Assembly (NCBI RefSeq): GCF_028769735.1
Contig: NC_088173.1
Span: 21,020,038-21,084,037 of the forward strand
Length of the DNA stretch: 64,000 bases
Source: Zonotrichia leucophrys gambelii
Taxonomy: Eukaryota > Chordata > Aves > Passeriformes > Passerellidae
Direction of reading: 5' to 3'
Shown one piece after another: positions 12,001-24,000 of this stretch. Both the position numbers and the translations under genes were made by a program. The notes beneath the pieces are model-generated. The model saw only the letters and a program-made list of their open reading frames with translations, searched no databases and had not been told where the DNA came from. The number at the start of each line of letters is the position of its first letter. Within the stretch, counting starts at the first letter, position 1.

Positions 12001-15000
12001 AGTTTTTTGCAGATTGTGGTAGTTGCAGTAACTTTTAGTTCAGTGATACGTTGATTGCTGAAAGTTCTTTTATGTAAGTTTAGGAGTGATGATCTTGAGC
12101 CTTTTTTGGAGGGACACTGTGTACTTGAGGGACTATTTGCTGATGGACAGTCATTGAGAAAGCTTAACTGGGCATTCTGTTGTTTTACAGGTAGAGAAGT
12201 TCAATCATCATTAGGCACAAATATTGTATGAGACGTCTATGGCATTAAATTGCAGAATGTGTAACAGATTGGGTATAAGCATTTATAAACACCATCAGTT
12301 GCTACTTTAACTGAACTGCCAGAAAGCTTTTGTGTTCTGGTATGATTCTTAGGACTCTCTTTACCCCAGAGAACAATAATTCTATAAGCAATATAAGCAT
12401 TGGAGAAGGGGTGTGTGATTCTACGTGCTTTTACATGTGTGAAAGAATATTTGATTGCAGCTCTACAAACTGAAGTAGACAAGTAGTGGTGTGGTTTGTT
12501 AAGTTTTACTGCAGTTAACTACATGCTGTTGAAACTTAAAGTTCTAATTTATTTTTTTATTTTTATTTTAGTAATAATTGAATCACTGAAAGGCCTGCCT
12601 CCAGTAAATGAGGAAAGCATAATTTTTAAAGAAGATCGGCAAGCAGTAGGAAAGGTGGGTGTAAAATAAAAACTTGTTATTCTAATATAAAATTGGGAGT
12701 ATGCTTTAGTGCTTCAGAAGGTAGAGTTGAAGTCTACTAAATGAAAGAGAATGTTTCCTTGATATATAGTTTTTCTCTGTGCCTTTGACTCTTGCTATAT
12801 TCATCTGTTTTTTTAATCCCAAAAATTCCTAACCTGGAATTAATTGCATCCTTGCAGAATTAGAGTATCTGGTGAGTTTCCAGTGTTTCAGAGGACTTGA
12901 GGAGAGGAAGAGATAGTTTTCAGATGTGTGATATCTTGGAATAACTGGCTGTGTGCTCTTTCACTGCCAGATAGGTGCAGTGGGCAGGGGTTAGAGTGAA
13001 GCTTCATGAAAAATGGGGAATGTTTTCTTCTATGCTGTGTTGTTCTGATTTAAGGCCATGTTTGCTGAGAGGGTTGTTGTACTGAATTTTCCGTTTTTGT
13101 AGAAGGAAAGCCATCATCCACAATGGTTACTACTGAAATATCTCTAAATGCTAGATGTGAGTGGAGCAAACAGTGCAGATGTTCTGTAAAACATGGCAGA
13201 ATTCTCAGCTCTCTGTGGAATTGGGGAACAAGCAGTAACTGTTGTAAAGGCATCTTGTTAAAGTGAACTTGGAGGAAAAAATGATCAGGAGATTGTTCCA
13301 AGCGTTACGAGACTTGAAAGCATAGCAGACACAAAAAGCCAGAGATTTGACAAAAGGAAGGATTACTGAGGATGTGAGAACTTACTGTTCCACATCATAA
13401 AAAACAATAGTTTGGGAAATACACTGTCAAACAAAATTCGGTAATAAAAAGAGTCTGAAAGGAACTTCTGTTTGATGCTGCATTTTGAAAATACATTTGA
13501 CTTCTTAAATATCAGTCTACAATGAAATTAGCTACTACTAATCTACTTGTAGTTTACTTAAACATTTTAATTTTATTTCTTTCAGATATTTGAGGTATTT
13601 GGTCCTGTTTCACATCCTTTTTACGTGATAAGATTTAACAGCTCTGAGCATATCAAAGAGAAAGGTATTAATGTGCAAGATAGCATGTATTTTGCTCCAT
13701 CAGTAGAGGACTTCACCCAGTATATATTTGCAGAAAAACTAAAACAGTGAGTCTGATTTATTTTTTAATCTGATTATATTTTATTTTTATATAGCTAAAA
13801 ATTTGCATTAAAGTTGAGTCTTCAGTGAGAAACTCTATAACTAAGTTTAACACTTTATATTTCCTTGAGGTATTCTCAACTATGTTGTAATAACAAGACT
13901 GTAGTATTTTGCCTTTGAGAACAATGAAGAGTAGCTGTAAACTGCAAGCCTTCGAATGCTGTAATTACTAAAGTTTAGCTTATTCTACTTAAAATACTAA
14001 GCTTGCTTTCTTTTTATGCTGCTGTTAACTAAAATACTACAACCAGAAAAGACATTGATACTTCCTCCATACCCTGACACACATATTCATGAGTACAAAA
14101 GAGTTTTTCAAGATGAATTTTCCACATTTTCTTGTTCTTTAGATTCCTGTATAGTTTCAGAACTGATAATAAACTTGTTTGTGTTCTGAACAAGTTTGTA
14201 TTAATTTACTATTTTTAGTTCATATTATAAGGCTGGAATTGAAATGTAATTATCAATAAATCTGTTGATAATGTAATTATCAATGAATCTATCTGTCCTC
14301 ACAATTGGAGGATAACAATTCTAGATAAAAATTGCCCTCTAAATTTGCAAGAGGAGGGATTTGAGTGACAATGTAGTATGATGTTCAGAAACTTCTCAGC
14401 AGTGTTTGTGTATCCCAGTCTGCCTGAGGAAAGTAGCATGCTTAAATAAGACTTGATGCCATTTACAGGAACGCGTATTCAAAGATACAGACTAAAAAAT
14501 AAAACATAATAAATGACAGTTAGATATTAATGTTCTAATTATTGATGAGCAATCATCTGAAATAACTATAGGTTAGCTATCTTTTGTCATACAAGTGACT
14601 TGGTTTCTGTTTATTAGCATTAGTTCTCAGGGGTTGTTTAATGGTTTGCATTCATTACAGCTGTGCTAGTATTCATACTGAATAGTTCTTTTCTTTAGTC
14701 AGACCTGCAGGAGTCTTTTTTTTCTTAACCTCCTCATTTCTGTGCAAGCAACAAGCATATTTTCTTCCCTTCAGTGAGGACCAAAATAGATCACTTTCTT
14801 GCTCTGATGCTTGTTTGTTTTTCTGCAGCATTTTGATGCCAGCTGTCTTTGATTTGCGCTATTAAACTTTGCTGCTTAGCACAGTAAAGTGCACAGACTC
14901 TAATCATCTGCTTGCTGCATCAGTAACCGTGTGCTGTACTCAGCATCTCAGATGGGAGACTTGTGTTTTGCTTTGTTTCATGCTTTGGAAATAGTTTGGG

Positions 15001-18000
15001 AAACCATTTTTCATTTGGTGGTACTTCATTGTCATAGGTGATAAAAGCCTGAAACCTGGGTAAGATACTTAAGACTTCCATGGCTTACCAGCACAGCTGA
15101 ACAGTGCTTCAGACATTGTTTCTTGTCTTGACTAACATGAGTAGTGTGACTTAAGTTACAGTACACTAAAACAATAGTTTATTTCTGGGTTTTGTCAGTG
15201 CAATTACTTAAGCTTGTGTGAAGCATTTGGTTCTATTGACTGAAGCTGCCTTTTCATGAAATGGAAATTCTTCATCCATTTTTAATGAAAACTGATTTCT
15301 GAATTGTGCTGTAATGCTGTATGAAGACACTTCAATGGTATAAGAATGTGACATGAATAGTAGAAAAGTCAAGCTTTGGTCAGTGATCCACTAAAAGACT
15401 TTTGCACCTTAGTAGATGGCAAGTTTGATAGTCAATAATTTTTATTTTCTGCTTTTTCTTAGTTTGACTGTGTGCAGACCAGATTGTGGAGTATTACAGG
15501 CTTAAAGTTTCAAAACTGATGGTTCTTTGAAAAGGAAAGGAATCAAGATTAAGATCTGAAAGAAACACTGAGTTTTAAGCTTTTTCTGAAATCTGAAATG
15601 CAATCTGCTTGCATTGTGCAAACTTGCAGTGCTATGAATAAGCCTTACACTTCATAGCAAAATAAGTGAAAGTGTAGTGTAAAACTTTCTGAATGCAAAA
15701 TAATTTGTTGCTAAAGATAGGTTTGTGTTATATTGCCTGAAACCCAGTTCTAAAAAAGCTCATGTATTTTCATGATTCCTCTGAATTACCTTTTGTTAGA
15801 CTTCAAGGTCTTACAGTATATAACTTCACAAGTCAAAAGAATTACTATATTGTTCTTTGCAGAAGATATTAAATACCTTGGGGCATGAAAAGCAGTTTTT
15901 GTTTGCTGAAATGAGGAAGGCTGCTTTGGGACAGTGAGATAAGCTGCCTGACCTTGAATGGTTTAAAGTTTGCAGTCAGTGATGTTACATATTGCTGAAT
16001 GACCGTAGGTCTTGGCAATTCCTGTGAGCTCTGCTATTTCTGGCAGGCATGTGTTGCTCAAAAATAACAAGATGAAAGGAAGAAGCAGTTCAGTTCATAT
16101 TAATAAAATAACTTTTCTGCAGCTGAGAAATAACTTTAGTATAGAGTCCTTATGTTCCTCCCTGTAATGTTTTCTTCTAATTGAAGTTTAAAATATCTTC
16201 CTTGCCTTCCTTTTTACTCATAATCTCAAAAGGACATATAGAGGTTGAACTTCAGTTTTATAGTTGGGGATTGAGGCACAAGGTACCTCCAGATGCCTTG
16301 CCAGTGCTCTCATGGATGTGGCTAAGCACCTCTGAAGTACAGGCTGTTGATGCCAATGGTTATGTAGTTTTTTGTAGTTACTGCTACTTGATTGTTGCTG
16401 ACTTGATGGATACATGAAAAACTCTTCATTATAAGAGCAATGACTAAAGGCATTTTGTACTGAACACTTAGATGTTCAGGTTTTAGCTGTGTGGTTCTAT
16501 TTTTCAAGTAAAAATTTTCAGTACTGCACTGTTTTATACAGTTTTTCTGCAAAGATAAGGATTGTACCTTGATATTTCAGACCAAAACATGTAATTTTTA
16601 AGAGCAGCATGGAAAAAACCTTGACCACAGAGAATGTAATTTAAATATGTTTCACAAATTCTTTGCTAATCAAAGAAATTACTTGATCTTTAGTGAAGGA
16701 CTTTGTGGTGGGTTAAAAAAATTAGACTAATCCAAATTTATTTGGTGTTTGTCAGGCAAGACAATTGAGTTTTTGTGTCTTTAAATGTCTTTTGCCTTGC
16801 AATTTAATTTTATGTTTACAAAAAAATGAAAGGTGAAACCTAGTTGTCTAGATAACACTGTCTTAATAAGATTGTAAGGCAAGCACTGAGGGTCTTTGGA
16901 TTCTGAATTTACTTTGCTGTAGTTATACTGAAAGCCTGTGTCCCACTGAATGAGTTCATGTGACTACTGAATGAGTAGGTTCTTTTTAACTGAAGATACA
17001 TTTTCTGAAACTGGAAGAAAAGAATGCTTGTGATTGTAGTCAACAGTTAGCATAAGAAAGTTGCAGTGAACTACCTCAGTTCAGGTTTAAAGCAATTAAG
17101 ATTCTAAAGGATTTGTTTAGAGAATATGGTCTAAAATTTAGTGTTAGGATGTTTGACTGAAATGTTCAGTCATCACTTGAAGTAGGAGGATTTTTCAAGA
17201 GTAGTGAAGCCCTGAGTTGACCTAGATGTTGCTGTTTGCTCACAAACAATATTGAAAACTAAGCAACTCTTTGAGAAGAGGAAGCTCCTGTTCTGGGAGA
17301 CCTGATACCTTATAGGAGATGCTAGCCTTTGTCTACCTGGATTGTCTAATTTGTGTTTTGTTTTTTTTTTTTTTTTTCTTCTTTCAGGGAAAAAGGTTCA
17401 GATGCATCTTGGAAGAATGACCAAGAACCACCACCTGAAGTAACTATAGAGGGGTTTTGTTTTTTTTTTTTTGTTTATTGTTTTTACACAAGTCATATGT
17501 GGAAAATATTCTGTGCAGAGCAAGTAATTAGCAAGGTTATCTTTTTATGGAGGCAAAACTTGAATGTACCTCTTCATTGAAAGAGAGGGTCATAGAACTA
17601 AGAGGGGTCTCATAGTGAGTGTAGAGAGTACTACCTGTCTCTCTGCTTGCTTTTTGAAGTTGACAAAAATGTATATCTTCAGATCCTCTAGTCCTTCAAG
17701 AATGTATTTGACAGCCTGAATGTTTAGTTTTGGGTAGCAGTGCTTTTACTTTCCCTAATAATTTTGCTTCTGCTAGGGAATTTTTTTCCCTGCTATTCTT
17801 TCACTTCAGCTTTGTCTTCAATCGGCCATAAGCAATTGCTTGTCTTTAAAGGCTTACTAGTACTCTGCAAACTTACTGCTTGGACATTTGAGCTGTCTGG
17901 TCTTCAGAATTAATTTGACATCTCTGTTGCATTCTTTAAATGCTTCATAGTAAGCTTACCCTACAGTTGGCTGTTATAAAATAAAGTTCCATGAGAGCAG

Positions 18001-21000
18001 ATGGGCTTCTTCCATAAAATGACTGTCATACAGGGTCATGCAGAATTAGGAGCTCCTTGTGACCATTGACTTCATTTGCTATAGGATCTGTAAATAGTTC
18101 TTCAATGATTTTCTGTTAGTGGTCCTTAACTCCACTCTAGCTATGCATTTTGTGAAAATTCAATAAGAAACACAAGGCTGATAGTTTTACTGAGTTGTTT
18201 TACATCACAACAGTTGAGTCACTTTTCCTTGCAATTTCTACTTTACTTTAAACATACACAAAGTAACTGAAATTCCTAGAAGCCTTGTCTACCATAGTAT
18301 TCTAAAGAGATCTGTCTGCTTGTTTTGAATCTTCCAAATGTTTGCCTTTTTAGCATAATTCTGTGCTATGTAATACATGCTTCTCACTCCATAATTTGGT
18401 AGGAAAAGTATGTTTTGTGGGATTTGGGTTTTTTTTGGTAGAGGGTAATGGTATTTGTTTGGTTTTGTTTCTCCAGTGTTCTAACTGATTTTTAGGATGG
18501 AACGGAACAGACTGTTACAGTTGGAAGGAACCTACAGCTGTCAGGGCTGACAAGGGCTGAAGCATAAGCTGAAGTGTGTTGAGAAAAGCATTATCCAAAT
18601 GCCTCTTAAATACTGACAGGCTTAGGGTGTCAGCCACCTCTTTTACAAGTCTCTTGACGACTTGCAGTGTTTAACGACCCTCTCAGTAAAAAATTTCTTT
18701 GTTATTTCCAGTCTGAACCTCCCTGGTACAGCTTTGGACCTTCCTACTCATCCTGTTACTGCATACCAGGTAGAAGAGATTAGCACCTCTCTCTCCCCTT
18801 CCTCAGGAAGCTGTAGAGAGCAATGAGGTTGCCTCTCAGCCTCCTTACCACCAAATGAGGCAAGGCCGGGGTTCTTAGCTGGTCTCTGCAGGACATGCCT
18901 TCCAGTGCTGTCACCAGCTTGGTTTCCTTCCTCTGGATGCAACCAAGGACTTTGACATTCTTGGTGTCTGGGGCCCAGAACTGCAGACACCACTCAGGGT
19001 GAGGCGCCCCAAGGCTGAATGCAGTGGGGCAGTCACCTCTGTTGGCTGTCTGCTCTTGCTGTGCTTGATGCACCCCAGGATGGGGTTTTGCCCTCTGGGT
19101 TCCAGGGCACACAGCCTGCCGACCCTCTCTGAGCTGCTGCTGACCAGCACCCCCAGATCCCTCTTGGCAGGGCTGCTCTCCAGCCACTCCTCTCCCAATT
19201 TACACTTGAGCCTGGTGTTACTTCATCATACGTGTGCAGTGTTTGGACTGATTAGATTTCATCCCATTAATCATTGCCCAGGGCCTCAGTCCACCTAGAT
19301 CCTTCTGCAAGGCTTCCTGTCCCTCAGGAGAGTCAATGACAGTTTGGTGTCATGCAGCTTCTAAATGCTGTGTCCGTGTAGATAAATATGTTAAACAAAA
19401 CTGGCCCTGGAGCTGAGCCCTGAGGAACTCTGACCTTCAGGCATTTTTTCACCCATTGCACCATGAACCTGCTCACCCACCGCTGGACAATTTGTCCAGA
19501 AGGATGCTGTTAGGGACTGTATTAAATTTTTCATTCACAGTCCTTATCCCAGGATGGTTGTTCTGGCTTGAAGGAGAGATGTTGTGACATGATCTTTTCT
19601 GGGCTCAAAGATGGGTCCTGTAAGGATGTATCAGTCTGTCAACTTGGAATGTTGCTTTTTTCACAGTAGTGAATAAGGATGATGCATTTTGAAATACAGT
19701 TTTTTGTTTCCTGTAAATGAAATAAAGCTGTGTAGTGCTAACTTCTCTCAAAGAATGGTTGTCTGTCAGTTCTGGCTATAAATTGCCTTCCTTTCTTGTA
19801 GAGACAATCTCACAGAGAGTCATAATCTGAGAATTATAAGTGTTGTATAAGAATTGGACTGTAGGTATGTTATCCATAGAGCTTTGAAAGACAATACTTA
19901 GGGACATCTGTCTTAACTTGCTTTCATTCAGCAGTTTTCTTGTAGTGATGATATCAGATGGGTTTATTGGCTAATTTTGAGCTCTTCTGTTTTTCATGCT
20001 TTAAAAGCTGTTCGGGAGATAACCTTGTAGATGTGTCATTTGAGTTTGTAGGAGCCCATGAAATTTTATTGGCCAAGTACAGTTAGTCAAATCTGCAGAT
20101 ACAGATTCATTGCCTTTTCCAAAGTTTGTTTTTTTTTGTTCTTAAAGATTTTTCTCAGTTTAAATTTGTTGTACCTCACTATAGGAACGAACAAAGGAAG
20201 CTTGAAAAAAAAAGTCAGTGATGACAAGGGTGGCCACTCTTCTGACTGTGTGCTCTGTGTGGGAAAAAAACCCCACATCTAACATTTTGTAATCCTCAAT
20301 TAGAATAATCTTTGGTTAGTTCTAGCAGTTACAGTTTATACCATGCTATCCCAAGCTGTGACAGTTGATTAGCTGATACAAGGTAGCTTTTGCTGTGAAG
20401 GTAATAGCTGCTGATAGTGGTGCAGATCAAATTTTATGCTACTGATGCTTGAAATTGCCTCTTAGAGGCAGACCCTTTTAGAGACCTCAGATTGCAGCCA
20501 GCAATCTGATTGCTTGCCAGCCCCTGTAGTAATCTGTGTGGAATTGTTGGAGTCACTTCTTTTTGTGATAGTGTGAAGCTTCATTTTTGCATGAATGTTA
20601 AATTAATCCATGGTAGGCTTTTCTTACTTGCTACTTTTAGTTATATAGTAAACATTCCTTTTTGGCAGGCTCTTAACTAGCCCAGCTTATTTGCAGAGTC
20701 ACTTATACAATCTCTCCTAGCTTTGTCTTTGGGGTCAGAGGATGACAAAATGTGGTCTGTATGCTGCAAGGCTAGCAGCAGCAGATAACCATAGTTTTTC
20801 TGTGGGATGACTTCTGTGGGATGTTACATGGAAATTAAATAGCAGTTAAAGGTGTCCATTATTTGCTCAAATAATTTGAGCATAATATGTTCAAATTGCT
20901 GTTCATTATTTCTGCACTACTGGAGTATAGTGTACTGAAGTTCTTAGAAAAAACAGGAATTAGTGAAAGATTTTACTTCATGGTATACATCATCTTGCTG

Positions 21001-24000
21001 TAGTTCTTACAGCTTTTTTGAGTGTCATGTAGTTATGCAGTAGAAGTAGTAGTTGTATTCAAAATTAACTTTATGAGGCTTTTTAAGCACTGTTTTGGTG
21101 CAGTGTTTTTGAGATCCATGCTCTGTGTATATGGTAGAAGTAAGCAGCATAGCCCCTACTTTCAGAATTGGGAAAGGAACAAGTCTTACCCCTTTTAAGT
21201 TGTAAGAGTGAGCTGTTTTTCAGGGAACTAATTATTGCTGACAGATTTCTTCCCTGTCCCTGATAACTTATCCTCAGTCATGTAAGTTAAGATTCAAAAG
21301 GTAGCAAAACCTTGTGTAACAAGGAGAAAACGTTGCAGGGACGTTGAATCTGTTGTAAATGACAACATTTTTCAAAGCTGAAAATTTCTTTGGAATAACA
21401 TTGCTATTTGAAATTTGACAGGAAGTGTTATTTAATATACTGCAGAAAATTCCAGTATAGTGAAAGTTTTAGAGAAGAGATTTTTTAATGTAGTTTTAAT
21501 GCTGAATTATGTATTATTTGCCAAAGTAATTTTGATTTATTTTAAAAATTCATTTTTTAATTCATTTTAGCTGCAGTTAATCTTTGAAAGCTTTTTCCTG
21601 GCAGCTTCTTTTCAGCCAGCTCCTTTTCTTTTCTTACTAACATCTAGGCAATCAAACATTTGTGTTCAGCACTGGAATGTTGCTCTTTTCAGGAAAATTA
21701 AAAAGGATAACTGAGTCATGCATCAATTGTGTTATGACTAATTTTTGGAGTGGTAACTTTTTTCTTATGCGGAGAAGCTAGTTGATTTTTTTTTTTTTTA
21801 CTAGGTTTTGGATTTCAGTGATGATGAACAAGAAAGAGAGGCAAAACAGAAGAAAAAAAAACCTCAAAGTCAAGGAAGGAAGAAAGTCCGATCAGAAGCA
21901 TTTCCACCAAGTGAGTGAATGCTTTTGTCTGTTAATCTAAGTTTGGAATGCCCATTTATAACTGTCTTAGTGATTGAGTTTTTCTATAGTTAACAGTTCC
22001 TGTACTTTTTTAACTTATATTTGAGTTTGTGGCTTCATTCCATGTTTATTATTTTAGAACTAAAATTAAGTTTTATTTTGTTGAAATGGAAGCCCTATGG
22101 AAGGGAGGTGGTATAGCAGCAGAGCAATTGTCAGGGGAAAGTGAAAGGCTCTTAGAACAGTGTTGGTTGACACACAGTGAGGATTCTGAACAGATGCCAC
22201 CATTTGGTTGGGGTTCAGCTAAAGCCTTTGAGTGCTGGGAGAAGATAGAGGAAGGCCGTGTGCAGTTTTTGGAAATCCACTTCTTTGCAATCAAGGGAGG
22301 AGATACAGGTCTTGGATGGAGAATTTACTCCTCTGTCTAAAATGAAGCTCTTCCTCAGCCATGACATACAGATACTCTTCTAAATAACTCTTACTTTTGT
22401 AACCTGCTGAGAACCTTTCTGTTTACCTAATGCAGTCATTCGCTGAACAAAGCTGTGTATAGATTTTCATTATCTGAATAGCCTTCTTTACTCTCCTTTC
22501 TCCTGCTGTTGTTGTATCTGTTCCAGGTGCATGCTTGCAGCTGTGCTCTGTTTACCATAATCAAATTTTCTCGTCTCTCATGCCTCTCCTGAAAAAACTG
22601 TGATTTTTTTTTTTTGATTGCCATTTTGGTTGAATAATTCATATTGCATTCCTCTTTTTCTGTTCTCACTGGTCTGCTTTGGGTGAATGTTTTTTATACC
22701 TCTCCCTTTAAATATGGCTTTCATCCCTTACCCTCTTCTATTGCTTACTTACCAGATTGCTTCAGCTATCTGCAGCATGGTTCTTCCCCCATTGAATTTC
22801 TCAGACTCCTGTGACTTTTTTGCTCTTCCTTTGTAAAGCTAATATGCATTGTGCCCTGCTGAAACCCTTTTCTCTTGATCTGGGAGATTAGTAGCTGTCC
22901 TTTAATGCTTTTTGTGCAGTACAATCCTCCCTTGTATGAATCAAATAAAGCCGCAATCTTTCTTGGACTGGCTTTAGCCCTATGGTTTTGACAGATTTTT
23001 TTTTTTTCCCTTAAGAGATGGATCTGAATTGCGCTGCACTCTCTCTTCATTACTGATGGTTATTTTTTCTGTTAATCCAGCATATGTGTGTTTTCCACCA
23101 CATCCTTGGTCTGCCAGTTTATTGCAGACCTGCCTTTGCCTTGGGCTTCTTGAGGCTGTTACTGGATGTTACTGTTCCTATGGCTGTTCGATAACTGAGA
23201 ACACAGCAGGAGGAGCTGCTGCACTCCTGTCAAGGAAGACAGGTTTTGTTTTGCTGTGGGTTTTTTGTAAATAATATGGCACAGATTGAAGTTGTGAGCA
23301 ATCTGTTTTAGCTGCAGAATTCAATAGCAATGTTATGTCACAAATTGAGGCACAAAGTTGGTCTCAGATGAAGACTTACATGAGTGTATTAAAATTGTCT
23401 CTTGTTAGAGTATTTGAGGAAAGAACAAAAATACTTATTCAAGTACTTTACATCAGTGCTTCCAAGAGGCCTGTTTGTACAAAAGGAGTCTTAACTCCTA
23501 ATCTCCCATGAAAATGAGTAGAAGTTCTGGTATCCAACTACCTTTCCAGACCAAAAAACATTTTCACCTTTGAAAAACTGTGTAGTCTAGTGCCAAGGAT
23601 GAGGTTCACACAGGCTTTTAAATTTCAGTGATTTTATGTGGTATTTTATTCCTGAATACCTTGTTGCTCCCAGCCATAAAATCCTTCTGAGGGTTTAGGT
23701 TCTGCAGCTTTTTGAATAGCTTAACAGCTCTTTGGAGCATTTTTAGTATTTCAGTGCTTTTCATTTTATAGTCCTAATCCCATTAAAATTTCTGTGATAT
23801 TTATATAAAGGGGCAGTATATTTGTTATGAACATTAAATGTATGTTTAGACTGAGTTGTGCAAGGAAGAACTTGTCTTAAAAAGATGAATGTTGAAAGCT
23901 TATTGGCTAGAGGGTAGAGACTGTGGTTTTTCTGATAGACTAAGTTAATTTTAGTAATGTGAGTTTGAATAATTTCTTGTGTCTTGTGTTGTGCTGTAAT

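Noticed and set aside
22029..22340. 103-codon open frame in NAF1 intron 7 as a possible extra exon
   Set aside because: The exon 7 and exon 8 phases join directly to give the conserved order; no NAF1-like residues are present here.
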